From Roseovarius sp. (GTDB taxonomy: Bacteria > Pseudomonadota > Alphaproteobacteria > Rhodobacterales > Rhodobacteraceae), in NCBI RefSeq assembly GCF_030373445.1, contig NZ_JAUCYU010000003.1, positions 310,001 through 374,000 of the forward strand: DNA of 64,000 nt, given 5' to 3'. Position numbers and translations under genes: made by a program. The notes beneath the pieces were generated by a model. The model ran no database searches. It had not been told where the DNA came from and saw only the letters and a list, made by a program, of their open reading frames with translations. Positions 24,232-33,127 of the stretch are shown piece after piece (position 1 is the first letter of the stretch; every line of letters starts with the position of its first letter).

Positions 24232-25011
24232 TCAGCCGCCGAGATCGCCGGTCTGGAGCATGCCGGAGGCGAGGTAGCCGCCATCGACCGGCAGGGTTAC
24301 CCCGTTGATATAGCGCGATTCTTCCGAGAGCAGGAAGAGGATGGCCGGGGTGATGTCGTCGACGCCCGCCAGCTTGCCGGTGGGGATCATCGGCAGGACG
24401 GCGGCGCGGGTGGCCTCGGTGTAAAGCTCTTCGGTCATGGCGGTGACGGTGGGGCCCGGGGCGACCGCGTTGGCGGTGACGCCCGCCCGGCCGAACTCGA
24501 GGGCGAACTGGCGGGTGAGGCCGATAATGGCGGATTTGGAGGTGCCGTAGGCCGCCCGGCCGATGCCCGCGCGGTAGCCCGAGACCGAGGAGAGGCTGAC
24601 GATGCGGCCGTAGCGGCTGGCGCTCATGGCCGTGGCGGCGCGGCGGCCGCAAAGGAAGCTGCCGCGCACATTGACGTCGAGCACTTTCGAGAAGGTGTCG
24701 CCGGACATCTCGGCCATGGGGGCGACCTGGAGGATGCCGGCGCTGCTGACGAGGCCGGTGATCGGGCCGGCCCAGTCTTCGGCATTCGTGAAGGCGGCGT
24801 CGACGGAGGCCTCGTCGGTGACGTCGAGGGTGAGGCCAAGGGCCTGCCCCCCTGCCCCGGTGACCTGGGCGACGGTGGCGGCGACGCGCGCCTCGTCGAT
24901 ATCGGCCACTGCGACGGGCACGCCTTGAGCGGCCAGGGCGATGGCCGTGGCCTGCCCGATGCCCGACCCGCCGCCGGTGATGACGGTGACGCCTTGCTTG
25001 AAAGTGAACAT
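24232..25011 (-). CDS. Short-chain dehydrogenase/reductase
   Basis: 259-residue NAD(P)-dependent SDR. TGGGSGIGQ cofactor loop (residues ~12-20), NNAG-equivalent VSSAGIL, catalytic Ser in SLSSVSGYR and YxxxK in YGTSKSA. The conserved tail VDGGYLASG is present. In this operon it probably oxidises the alcohol that feeds the Baeyer-Villiger monooxygenase, or the hydroxy acid made by the hydrolase. Start ATG 25011 (MFTFKQGVTV). Confidence 0.92.
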   Translation of the reverse strand: MFTFKQGVTVITGGGSGIGQATAIALAAQGVPVAVADIDEARVAATVAQVTGAGGQALGLTLDVTDEASVDAAFTNAEDWAGPITGLVSSAGILQVAPMAEMSGDTFSKVLDVNVRGSFLCGRRAATAMSASRYGRIVSLSSVSGYRAGIGRAAYGTSKSAIIGLTRQFALEFGRAGVTANAVAPGPTVTAMTEELYTEATRAAVLPMIPTGKLAGVDDITPAILFLLSEESRYINGVTLPVDGGYLASGMLQTGDLGG

Positions 25012-25037
25012 GATCCGGTACCCTCGGTTGATATGCG

Positions 25038-26534
25038 TCAGGCCGGGACGGTCGCGTCGCGGACCATGTAGCCCTTGGTGGCGAAGGTGCCGTTTTCCTT
25101 GCGGAATTGCGACATGTAGTCGGGCCAGATGGCGGTGAGCTTGCCGCTGCGGGGGTGGAGGTACCAGCTTTGGCAGCCGCCCGCGATCCAGACCGTGCGT
25201 TCGGCGCGGTCGTGGATGGACTTGACGTAAGCGGCCTGGGCCTCGCGGTCGGGTTCGATGACCTTGTCGCCTTCGAAGAGATACTGGAGCGCGCCCCGGA
25301 TGTACTCGATCTGGGTTTCGACCATGTAGATCATCGAGCCGGCGCCGAGGCCGGTGTTGGGGCCGAGCATCATGAAGAAGTTCGGGTAACCGTGCACGGT
25401 GGTGCAGGCATAGGCCTGTCCGCCGTCCTGCCACTGGTCGGAGAGGCGGCCCGTCTTGCCGTGGATGACCTCGGCGATGGGCAGCTCGGTGGCCTCGAAC
25501 CCGGTGGCGAGGATCAGCATGTCGAGCGCGACATGGGTGCCGTCGGTAAGGACGACGCCGGTTTCGTCGATGCGGTCGATGCCGGTGGTCTCCAACGTCA
25601 CGTTCTCGCGCTGGATGGCGGGGTAGTAGTCGTTCGAAATCAGGATGCGCTTACATCCGACGGAATAGGGCGGGGTCAGTTTCTCGCGAAGGGCGGGGTC
25701 GGCGACCTGGTCTTCGAGATGGCCGCGCGACATCTCCTCGATCTGGGCGAGGAAGGCCGGGATCTGCAGGCGCTGGGGGAAGCGGCTTTCGTTGCCCCAG
25801 AAGAGTTCCTTGCGGAAGTCCTGCAGCATCTCAGGGAAGCGGGCGAACATGCCCTTTTGCGCCTCGGAATAGGGGGCGTCGCGGCGAGGGACGATATAGG
25901 GCGCCGTGCGCTGGAAGACGGTGAGGTGGGAGACGTCGGGGGCGATTTCCGGCGCGATCTGGATCGAGGAGGCGCCGGTGCCGATGATGCCGACGCGTTT
26001 GCCGGTGTAGTCGTAGTCGTGATCCCATTGCGAGGAGTGCATCATCTTGCCGGTGAAGCTGTCGAGCCCCTCGATATCGGGCATGGCGAGGTCGGAGAGG
26101 TGGCCGGTGGCCGAAACCAGCGCGCGGGCGCGGTAGGTGCCGGTGGTGGTCTCGACCTGCCAGAGGTCTTCGGCCTCGATCCATTCGGCGCGGGTGACGG
26201 TGGTACCGAAGCGGACCTTGGGGTAGATGCCTTCGTCTTCCGCCGTGTCCTGCAGGTATTTCAGGATTTCCGGCTGCTTGGAGTAGGTGCGGCTCCAGTT
26301 CGGGTTGGGGCGGAAGGAATAGGAATAGAGGTGCGAGAAGACATCGCAGCCGGCGCCCGGGTAGTGGTTGTCGCGCCATGTGCCGCCGACGTCCTGGCCG
26401 CGTTCGAGCATCAGGTAGTCGCGGTTCCCCTCGCGTTCGAGGATGACGGCGAGGCCGAGGCCGGAGAAGCCGGTGCCGACGATCAGGACCTCGGCATCGA
26501 CCTGCTGTTTCGGGGTGGTGGTCTGGATGTTCAT
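25038..26534 (-). CDS. Flavin-containing Baeyer-Villiger monooxygenase
   Basis: 498 residues. Two dinucleotide folds for FAD (GTGFSGLG, 20-27) and NADPH (GTGASS, ~185-190) flank the Baeyer-Villiger fingerprint FxGxxxHxxxW at residues 160-170 (FTGKMMHSSQW). It inserts oxygen next to a carbonyl to make an ester or lactone from a ketone. The ATG at 26534 has GAGGT just upstream and is preferred to the ATG at 26561 that overlaps the hydrolase. Neighbours (alpha/beta hydrolase, SDR) give a full alcohol-ketone-lactone-hydroxyacid route, as in cyclohexanol or similar degradation. Confidence 0.93.
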   Translation of the reverse strand: MNIQTTTPKQQVDAEVLIVGTGFSGLGLAVILEREGNRDYLMLERGQDVGGTWRDNHYPGAGCDVFSHLYSYSFRPNPNWSRTYSKQPEILKYLQDTAEDEGIYPKVRFGTTVTRAEWIEAEDLWQVETTTGTYRARALVSATGHLSDLAMPDIEGLDSFTGKMMHSSQWDHDYDYTGKRVGIIGTGASSIQIAPEIAPDVSHLTVFQRTAPYIVPRRDAPYSEAQKGMFARFPEMLQDFRKELFWGNESRFPQRLQIPAFLAQIEEMSRGHLEDQVADPALREKLTPPYSVGCKRILISNDYYPAIQRENVTLETTGIDRIDETGVVLTDGTHVALDMLILATGFEATELPIAEVIHGKTGRLSDQWQDGGQAYACTTVHGYPNFFMMLGPNTGLGAGSMIYMVETQIEYIRGALQYLFEGDKVIEPDREAQAAYVKSIHDRAERTVWIAGGCQSWYLHPRSGKLTAIWPDYMSQFRKENGTFATKGYMVRDATVPA

Positions 26535-26553
26535 GGGGACCTCGGGTGTGGGC

Positions 26554-27390
26554 TCAGGCATGGATGGGGGCGTGGACGGTGCCGGGCGCGTCGCGCTCGG
26601 GCTCGTCGATGAAGTCGCGGATCAGCATCAGCAGGTGCGAGGGGCGTTCATGGGCCACGGCGTGGCCCGACGGCACCTCGGCGAAGCGGGCATTCTCGAT
26701 CGCGCCGAAGAGCAGCTTGGAATGGTAGATGGGCACCATCTGGTCCTGCGTGCAGCCGATGACGAGGGTGGGCGCGGTGATGTTGGCGACCGCGTCGGTG
26801 ATGTCGACGGTGCGGTTGAAGACCATCTTGGCGTAGCGGTCGGAGCCGTCGCCGATCTTGGCGACCAGCGCGTCAACCTCGCCGGGCAGGCGCATGGTGA
26901 GGAAGGCATGGCTGAAGGCCGTCATGACCATGAAGCCGGGCATGGCGGCGCTTTTCTCCTCGTGCAGCTTGAACCAGACGTCGTAGCGCAGGTGCTGGTG
27001 GATGTCGGTCTTGATCCAGCCGGCGATGAGGGTGAGGGACTTGACGATCTCGGGCGTGGTGCCGGCGAGATGGGCGGCGATGACGGCGCCGAAAGAGCAG
27101 CCGGTCAGGTGGACCGGGCCGTCGCAGAGGGCGGCGATGACGGCGCGGGCCTGATCGGCGTAGGTGTCCGCGGTGGCGCCGTCGGTGTCGACGAAGTCGA
27201 AGGCCACGACGCGGCGGCCGTCGGCGAGCATCGGGAAGAGCGCCCAGTAGGTACTCTGGGCCGAGCCGCTGGTGCCGTGCAGGAGCACGATCGTATCCTC
27301 GCCCCGCCGGTGCGGCGCGGAATCGTAGGTGCGGATGGTGAGCCCGTCATGGGTGATCTCGCCGTCCACGACATCGGATGTAAATGCCAT
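26554..27390 (-). CDS. Alpha/beta hydrolase
   Basis: 278 residues. Oxyanion strand LLHGTSGSAQ (~37-45), nucleophile S99 in GCSFG, and a likely catalytic His in PSGHAVAHERP near the C-terminus. Placed first in the operon, before the Baeyer-Villiger monooxygenase, it most likely hydrolyses the ester or lactone that enzyme makes. Start ATG 27390 has GGAGGAGA upstream; the frame stays open further upstream but is intergenic. Confidence 0.9.
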   Translation of the reverse strand: MAFTSDVVDGEITHDGLTIRTYDSAPHRRGEDTIVLLHGTSGSAQSTYWALFPMLADGRRVVAFDFVDTDGATADTYADQARAVIAALCDGPVHLTGCSFGAVIAAHLAGTTPEIVKSLTLIAGWIKTDIHQHLRYDVWFKLHEEKSAAMPGFMVMTAFSHAFLTMRLPGEVDALVAKIGDGSDRYAKMVFNRTVDITDAVANITAPTLVIGCTQDQMVPIYHSKLLFGAIENARFAEVPSGHAVAHERPSHLLMLIRDFIDEPERDAPGTVHAPIHA

Positions 27391-27420
27391 TCTCTCCTCC
27401 CCCGGCCGGTCTGACCGGAT

Positions 27421-27445
27421 AATCATGAGTATACTTAGTATTATC
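27421..27445. promoter_or_regulatory. AT-rich palindromic promoter element upstream of the hydrolase
   Basis: AGTATACT (27428-27435) is a perfect palindrome within the AT-rich stretch AATCATGAGTATACTTAGTA. It lies 31-55 bp upstream of the first gene of the Baeyer-Villiger operon in an otherwise GC-rich gap, so it probably marks the promoter and perhaps the MarR site. Confidence 0.4.
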
Positions 27446-27534
27446 GTAATCCGTTGCAATACCCCTTGTCAACCGGGCGTTTCGGCCGGGATCGGACGGT
27501 CGGGATTACGGGAGTGCGGGGTCGGACGGAACAT

Positions 27535-27557
27535 GCCGGGGGCACGTGGCCCCCGGC
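27535..27557 (-). terminator. GC-rich hairpin after the semialdehyde dehydrogenase gene
   Basis: GCCGGGGGC-ACGTG-GCCCCCGGC is a perfect 9-bp stem with a 5-nt loop, 29 bp after the dehydrogenase stop. It has no clear T-run on either strand, so it may stop transcription weakly or just protect the mRNA end. Confidence 0.5.
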
Positions 27558-27585
27558 GGTTTCACTGTCCGTCTCCTGGCCTGCC

Positions 27586-29100
27586 TCAGGCGATGTCGGC
27601 GGGGAGCACCGTTTCGGGCAGGTTCTGGTAGCAGACCGGCCGCAGGAAGCGGCGGATCGAGAGGGTGCCGACGGATGTGGCGCCGAAATTGGTCGAGGCC
27701 GGGTAAGGGCCGCCATGCACCATGCTGTCGGATACCTCGACGCCGGTGGGGAAGCCGTTGGCCAGAAGCCGGCCGGCCTTGCGTTCGAGGATCGGCAACA
27801 GCGCGCGCGCCGCGCCGGCATCGCCGTCATCCATGTGCAGCGTGCAGGTGAGCTGGCCGCGCAGGCTGCTGGCGACCTGCTTCATCTGGTCCATGTCGGC
27901 CACGCGGACCACAAGGCCGAGCGGGCCGAAGACCTCCTCGCCCAGTTCCTCGTTCTCGAGCCACGTGGTGCCGTCGGTCTCGTAGAGGTAGGGCGTGGCG
28001 TTGCGCTGGTCGCAGGTGGAGGTGAGCACCTCCTGCACGCCCTTGGAGGCGGCGACGCGGTCGCGCCCGTCGCGATAGGCCTTGGCGATACCGTCGGTCA
28101 GCATGACCTGCGGCCCGGTGCCGGCCAGCGCGTCCTTGGCGGCATTGGTGAAGGCGTCGGCCTCCGGCCCGTCGAGGACGATGGCGATGCCGGGGTTGGT
28201 GCAGAACTGGCCCGCGCCCATGGTGAGCGAGCCGGCCCAGCCTTCGCCGATCGAGGCGCCGCGGGCGGCGACGGCCTCGGGCAGGAGGAACATCGGGTTG
28301 ACCGAGCCCAGCTCGCCGAAGAAGGGGATCGGCTCGGGGCGTTGGGCGCAAAGGTCGAAGAGGGCGCGGCCGCCGGCGAGGGAGCCGGTGAAGCCCACCG
28401 CCTTGATCAGCGGGTGCTGCACGAGGGCCTGGCCGACCTGGCGGTTGCCGCCCTGCACGAGGCTGAAGGTGCCCTTGGGCATGTTGCACTTGCCGATGGC
28501 GGCGTGGATGGCCTCGGCCACGATCTCGCCCGTGCCGGGATGGGCGCCGTGGCCTTTCACCACGACGGGGCAGCCGGCGGCGAGCGCGGCGGCGGTGTCG
28601 CCCCCGGCGGTGGAGAAGGCCAGCGGGAAGTTCGAGGCGCCGAAGACGGCGACCGGGCCGATGGGGCGCTGCATCATCCGCAGGTCGGGGCGCGGCGCGG
28701 GGGCGCTATCGGGAAGCGCCTCGTCATGGCGGCGGTCGAGGTAGTCGCCCTTGCGGATATGCTCGGCGAAGAGGCGGAGCTGGCCGGTGGTGCGGCCGCG
28801 CTCGCCCTGCAGGCGGGCCTCGGGCAGGCCGGATTCGGAGGTGCCGATCTCGGTGATCTGGTCACCGCGCGCCTCGATCTCGTCGGCGATGGTGTCGAGG
28901 AAGGCGGCGCGCTCCTCGCGGGTGGTGTAGCCGTAGGTGGTGAACGCCTCCTCGGCGGCCTTGGCGGCCTGGTCGACAAGCTGGGGGTTGCCCACCGAGA
29001 AGCTGTGTGCCTCGCCGCTGGCGGGCTCGGAGGTGAAGGTGTCATCCGTGGCGATCCACTCGCCGGCGATCAGGTGCTTGCCATGCGGTTTGAAGGTCAT
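27586..29100 (-). CDS. 2,5-dioxovalerate (alpha-ketoglutarate semialdehyde) dehydrogenase
   Basis: 504-residue aldehyde dehydrogenase. Catalytic Cys300 in GAGQFCTNPG and general base E263 in FGELGSVNP; the Asn in FGASNFPLAFS is present. The overall sequence matches NADP-dependent ketoglutarate semialdehyde dehydrogenases, which finish non-phosphorylated pentose- or hexarate-acid routes and make 2-oxoglutarate. It is the last gene of the TRAP/IlvD/RraA operon, which fits a sugar-acid pathway. Confidence 0.88.
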   Translation of the reverse strand: MTFKPHGKHLIAGEWIATDDTFTSEPASGEAHSFSVGNPQLVDQAAKAAEEAFTTYGYTTREERAAFLDTIADEIEARGDQITEIGTSESGLPEARLQGERGRTTGQLRLFAEHIRKGDYLDRRHDEALPDSAPAPRPDLRMMQRPIGPVAVFGASNFPLAFSTAGGDTAAALAAGCPVVVKGHGAHPGTGEIVAEAIHAAIGKCNMPKGTFSLVQGGNRQVGQALVQHPLIKAVGFTGSLAGGRALFDLCAQRPEPIPFFGELGSVNPMFLLPEAVAARGASIGEGWAGSLTMGAGQFCTNPGIAIVLDGPEADAFTNAAKDALAGTGPQVMLTDGIAKAYRDGRDRVAASKGVQEVLTSTCDQRNATPYLYETDGTTWLENEELGEEVFGPLGLVVRVADMDQMKQVASSLRGQLTCTLHMDDGDAGAARALLPILERKAGRLLANGFPTGVEVSDSMVHGGPYPASTNFGATSVGTLSIRRFLRPVCYQNLPETVLPADIA

Positions 29101-29151
29101 GCGGTGTCCTTTGGGGTTATTCGGTGGGTTGTTGTGGCGCGGCGCGGGCCG

Positions 29152-29877
29152 TTAGCGGCCTGTCTTCTTGCGCCACGCGTCGAATTTCTGCTGGTTCTCC
29201 TCCTTCGTGCAAGGGTAGAGCCCGATGATAGGCGCGCCACCCTCGACCTCTTCCAGCACGAAATCCTCGAAGGTTTCCATCCCCGTGCATTCCTCGGCGA
29301 TCTCGTCGGCGAGGTGGGCGGGGATGACCATCACGCCGTCGCGGTCGCCCACCAGCACGTCGCCGGGGAAGACGGCCGCATCGCCGCAGGCGATCGGCAC
29401 GTTGATGTCGAGCGCCTCGTGCAGGGTCAGGTTGGTGGGGGCGGAGGGGCCGGCGCAATAGGCGGGCATGGCCAGTTCGCCGATGCCGTGGGCATCGCGG
29501 AAGCCGCCGTCGGAGACGATGCCCGCCGCCCCGCGCTTGGCCAGGCGGGTGACGAGGATCGAGCCGGCAGTGGCGGCGCGGGCGTCCTTGCGGGCGTCCA
29601 TCACCAGGACGTGGCCCTCGGGGCAGGTTTCGACCGCCACGCGCTGTGGGTGGTCGGCATTGCGGAAGACGGTGATCGGGTTGCGGTCTTCGCGGGCCGG
29701 GATGTAGCGCAGGGTGAAGGCGGGGCCGACCATGTTCTCGTCCTTGGGGCTCACCGGTGTGACCCCCTGGATGAACTGGTTGCGCAGGCCGCGCTTGAAG
29801 AGGGCGGTGGCGATGGAGGCGGTCGAGACCTTTTTCAGCTTGGCGCGGGTCTCGTCGGAGAGCGTGTGTTCGGTCAT
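29152..29877 (-). CDS. RraA-like aldolase (HMG/CHA aldolase family), copy 1
   Basis: 241-residue member of the RraA / 4-hydroxy-4-methyl-2-oxoglutarate aldolase family. Metal and pyruvate-binding stretch GIVSDGGFRDAHGI, followed by INVPIACGDAAVFPGDVLVGDRDGVMVIP. These enzymes cleave 4-hydroxy-2-oxo acids or decarboxylate oxaloacetate; some annotated members have unknown sugar-acid roles. It sits between the IlvD/Edd dehydratase and the semialdehyde dehydrogenase, where a second dehydratase or aldolase acting on a 2-keto-3-deoxy acid would be expected. A distant paralogue is at 43554-44285. Confidence 0.85.
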   Translation of the reverse strand: MTEHTLSDETRAKLKKVSTASIATALFKRGLRNQFIQGVTPVSPKDENMVGPAFTLRYIPAREDRNPITVFRNADHPQRVAVETCPEGHVLVMDARKDARAATAGSILVTRLAKRGAAGIVSDGGFRDAHGIGELAMPAYCAGPSAPTNLTLHEALDINVPIACGDAAVFPGDVLVGDRDGVMVIPAHLADEIAEECTGMETFEDFVLEEVEGGAPIIGLYPCTKEENQQKFDAWRKKTGR

Positions 29878-29887
29878 GGGGGGTCCT

Positions 29888-31621
29888 TCAGAAGATGTCG
29901 GGTTCGCCGGCGGTGCGGCCGAAATCGGATTGCAGGAAGTCGAAGTCGCAGCCCTGGTCGGCCTGGGTGACGTGTTGCAGGAACATCCAGCCGTAGCCGC
30001 GTTCGAACCTGGGTTTGGGGAGTGTGAGGGCCTTGCGGCGGGCGTCCAGTTCCGCTTCGTCGACCAGCATGTCGAGGCGGCGATTTGCCAGGTCGAGGCG
30101 CACGGTGTCGCCGGTTTTCAGGAGGGCCAGCGGCCCGCCGACGTGGCTTTCGGGCGAGACGTGCAGGACGCAGGCGCCGTAGGAGGTGCCGGACATGCGG
30201 GCATCGGAGATGCGCAGCATGTCGCGGTGGCCCTGCTTGATCAGCGCCTTGGGGATCGGCAGCATGCCCCATTCGGGGAAGCCCGGCCCGCCCTGCGGCC
30301 CGGCATTGCGCAGGACCATGACGTGATCGGGGGTGATGTCGAGGGTGTCGTCGTCGACGGCCTTCTTCATCTCGGGGTAGCTGTCGAAGACCAGCGCGGG
30401 GCCTTCGTGGTTGTAGAATTTCGGATCGCAGGCCGCAGGCTTGATGACAGCGCCGGAAGGGCAGAGATTGCCCTTGAGGACCGCCAGCGAGCCCTCGTGG
30501 TAGACCGGGTTCGAGAGCGGGCGGATGACGTCGTCATTGTAGACTTCGGCGCCATCGAGGTTCTCGCCCATGGTCTTGCCGGTGACGGTCAGTGCCGAGG
30601 TATCGAGCATCTCCTCGATCTGCTTCATCAGGGCGCGGAGGCCGCCGGCGTAGTAGAAATCCTCCATCAGGTAGTCCTTGCCCGAGGGGCGGACATTGGC
30701 GATGAGCGGCGTGGTGCGGCCCAGCGCGTCGAGGTCTTCGAGCTGCATGTCCACACCGGCACGGCGGGCCATGGCGATGAGGTGGACCACGGCATTGGTC
30801 GAGCAGCCGGTGGCCATGGCGACGATGGCCGCGTTGCGGCAGGCCGCGTCGGTGATGATGCGGTCGGGGGTGAGGTCTTCCCACACCATGTCGACGATGC
30901 GGCGGCCACAGGCCGCCGACATGCGCTGGTGCCCGCTGTCGACCGCCGGGATCGACGAGGCGCCGGGAAGGGTGAGGCCCATGGCGTCGGCGATGGCGGT
31001 CATGGTCGAGGCGGTGCCCATGGTCATGCAGGTGCCGGCCGAGCGGGCGATGCCGCCCTGCACGCCGCGCCATTCCTCGTCGGAGATGTTGCCGGCGCGG
31101 CGCTCGTCCCAGTATTTCCAGGCGTCCGAGCCGGAGCCGAGGATCTTGCCGGCGTAATTGCCGCGCAGCATCGGGCCGGCGGGCAGGTAGATCATCGGCA
31201 CGCCGGCCGAGATCGCCCCCATCACCAGCCCCGGCGTGGTCTTGTCGCAGCCGCCCATCAGCACGACACCGTCGAGCGGGTGCGAGCGGATCATCTCTTC
31301 CGTCTCCATCGCCAGCATGTTGCGGTAGAGCATCGAGCTGGGCTTGGTGAAGCTTTCGTCGACCGAGAGCGAGGGCATTTCGACGCCGAAGCCGCCCGCC
31401 TGGGTGATGCCGCGTTTGACGTCCTTCACCCGGTCGCGGAAGTGGGAATGGCAGGTGTTGAGCTCGGACCAGGTATTCAGCACGCCGATCACCGGGCGGT
31501 CGCGGAAATCCTCCTCGTCGTAGCCGAGCTGCATCATCCGCGAGCGGTGGCCGAAGCTGCGCAGGTCGTCGGGGGCGAACCAGCGGGCCGAGCGCAGGGT
31601 TTGCGGGTCTTTCTTGGTCAT
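29888..31621 (-). CDS. IlvD/Edd-family sugar-acid dehydratase
   Basis: 577 residues. The three cysteines that hold the [2Fe-2S] cluster in pentonate dehydratases are visible: C57 (LNTCHSH), C125 (GGCDKTTPG) and C198 (SAGTCMTMG). This family removes water from aldonic acids such as L-arabonate or D-xylonate, and from dihydroxy acids in branched-chain synthesis. Catabolic use is favoured because it is co-operonic with a TRAP transporter, an RraA-like aldolase and a ketoglutarate semialdehyde dehydrogenase. The exact sugar acid is unknown. Confidence 0.9.
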   Translation of the reverse strand: MTKKDPQTLRSARWFAPDDLRSFGHRSRMMQLGYDEEDFRDRPVIGVLNTWSELNTCHSHFRDRVKDVKRGITQAGGFGVEMPSLSVDESFTKPSSMLYRNMLAMETEEMIRSHPLDGVVLMGGCDKTTPGLVMGAISAGVPMIYLPAGPMLRGNYAGKILGSGSDAWKYWDERRAGNISDEEWRGVQGGIARSAGTCMTMGTASTMTAIADAMGLTLPGASSIPAVDSGHQRMSAACGRRIVDMVWEDLTPDRIITDAACRNAAIVAMATGCSTNAVVHLIAMARRAGVDMQLEDLDALGRTTPLIANVRPSGKDYLMEDFYYAGGLRALMKQIEEMLDTSALTVTGKTMGENLDGAEVYNDDVIRPLSNPVYHEGSLAVLKGNLCPSGAVIKPAACDPKFYNHEGPALVFDSYPEMKKAVDDDTLDITPDHVMVLRNAGPQGGPGFPEWGMLPIPKALIKQGHRDMLRISDARMSGTSYGACVLHVSPESHVGGPLALLKTGDTVRLDLANRRLDMLVDEAELDARRKALTLPKPRFERGYGWMFLQHVTQADQGCDFDFLQSDFGRTAGEPDIF

Positions 31622-31625
31622 CGGG

Positions 31626-31796
31626 TCACCCTGTGAAGCTGAAGCTGTACCAGATCACGGCGGCCGCGACGGCCAGCCCGACGAGGTCGGGCCAGTTGCC
31701 GAAATGGTGCGAGTCGCCGATCTCCTCGGCCGTGAAATGGGCCGCGTCGATCTCTTCGTCCTGGCGGGTCAGATCGGGGTCTTTGTCCTGTGACAT
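31626..31796 (-). CDS. 56-residue single-pass membrane protein in the TRAP operon
   Basis: Small protein with an acidic N-terminus (MSQDKDPDLTRQDEEIDAAH) and one C-terminal hydrophobic segment (PDLVGLAVAAAVIWYSFSF). ATG 31796 is preceded by GAGGAGG, a strong ribosome site, so it is very likely translated. It lies between the TRAP large permease (14-bp gap) and the dehydratase (4 bp). I know no named family; it may help assemble or regulate the transporter. Confidence 0.75.
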   Translation of the reverse strand: MSQDKDPDLTRQDEEIDAAHFTAEEIGDSHHFGNWPDLVGLAVAAAVIWYSFSFTG

Positions 31797-31810
31797 GGGG
31801 ACGGTCCTCC

Positions 31811-33127
31811 TCAATCAAGCATGTTGGGCAGCCACATCGCGATCTCCGGGATGAAGAGCACGAGGGCGAGGCCGATGGCCTGCAGCGCGATGAAGGGCAG
31901 CACGGCGACGAAGATGTCCTGAAGCTCGACGCCTTTTGGCGCCACGGATTTCAGGAAGAAGCAGGCTGGCCCAAAGGGCGGCGACAGGTAGTAGATCTGG
32001 ATGTTCATGGCGAAGAGCACGCCGAACCAGACCGGGTCGAAGCCGAGATCGACCACCACCGGCGCGAAGATCGGGACGGTGATGAAGATGATCGCGATCC
32101 ATTCCAGGAAGGTGCCGAGCACCATGACGATCAGCATCATCACCAGCACGATCATGATCGGCGCCATGTCGAGCCCGGTCAGCACGCCGCGCAGGAAGTC
32201 GCCCCCGCCGATGCGGTTGTAGATCCCGATCAGCGAGACCGCGCCCAGCACCAGCCAGATGATCGAGCCCACGGTCAGCACCGTCTGGCGCATGGCGTCG
32301 CGCGCCATGGTCCAGTTGAGCTCCTTGCGGATGCCGGCGACGACCAGCGCACCCACCGCACCGATGGCCGCGGCCTCGGTCACCGTGGCGATGCCGGAAT
32401 AGATCACCCCCAGCACCGTGAAGATCAGCGCGGCGGGCAGGATGATGCCCTTGAGGAACTTCAGGCGCTGGAAGAACGGCAGGCCGGTTTCCGGGATGTC
32501 GTAGATTGGCGCCATCTCGGGGCGGAGCCGCACGCGCACCAGGATATAGGTGATGTAGAGCGAGGCCAGCATGATGCCGGGAATGGCGGAGGCCGCGAAG
32601 AGCTTGGTGATCGAGACCTGGGCCGCCAGCCCGTAGACGATGAGCACGACCGATGGCGGAATGAGCGTGGCGAGCGCGCCCGCGGCACAGATGATGCCGA
32701 TGGAGAGCTTCTTGTCATAGCCCAGCCGCAGCATCTGCGGCAGCGCGATCAGGCCCAGCATGACGATCTCGCCGCCCATGATGCCGGACATGGCGGCCAG
32801 CAGCACGGCCACGACACAGGTCTGCACGCCGACCGAACCGCGGAAGCGGCCGCCGGCGATGGCCATCGAGTCGAAGAGTGACTTTGCGATGCCGGATCGT
32901 TCCAGCACGTTGGCCATGAAGACGAAGAACGGCACCGCGATGAGCTCGTACTTGTGCAGCACCTCGCTCACGTTGGCGGCGACGATGAAGAAGCCGGCGC
33001 GTTCGCCGAAATAGAGGATCGCCGTGACCAGCGAGACGGTCAGCGTGGTGATGCCGAGCGGCACGCCCACGGCCATCAGGCCGAGAAGTGCGACGACGAT
33101 CAGGAGTGTGATCAGTTCAATGCCCAC
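31811..33127 (-). CDS. TRAP transporter large permease (DctM), system 1
   Basis: 438-residue inner-membrane protein with about 12 membrane segments; the large subunit does sodium-driven import. DctM signs: VPFFVFMANVLERSGIAKSLFD near the start of the fold, LIPPSVVLIVYG and the mirror repeat FITVPIFAPVVVDLGFDPVWFGVLF. The GTG start at 33127 follows GAAGGA and overlaps the small-permease gene. Part of the sugar-acid operon, so the likely cargo is a sugar acid. Confidence 0.93.
   Translation of the reverse strand: MGIELITLLIVVALLGLMAVGVPLGITTLTVSLVTAILYFGERAGFFIVAANVSEVLHKYELIAVPFFVFMANVLERSGIAKSLFDSMAIAGGRFRGSVGVQTCVVAVLLAAMSGIMGGEIVMLGLIALPQMLRLGYDKKLSIGIICAAGALATLIPPSVVLIVYGLAAQVSITKLFAASAIPGIMLASLYITYILVRVRLRPEMAPIYDIPETGLPFFQRLKFLKGIILPAALIFTVLGVIYSGIATVTEAAAIGAVGALVVAGIRKELNWTMARDAMRQTVLTVGSIIWLVLGAVSLIGIYNRIGGGDFLRGVLTGLDMAPIMIVLVMMLIVMVLGTFLEWIAIIFITVPIFAPVVVDLGFDPVWFGVLFAMNIQIYYLSPPFGPACFFLKSVAPKGVELQDIFVAVLPFIALQAIGLALVLFIPEIAMWLPNMLD

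Noticed and set aside
27454..29970. Open frame of 838 codons opposite the semialdehyde dehydrogenase and RraA-like genes
   Set aside because: Low-complexity translation; both minus-strand genes have catalytic motifs and good starts.
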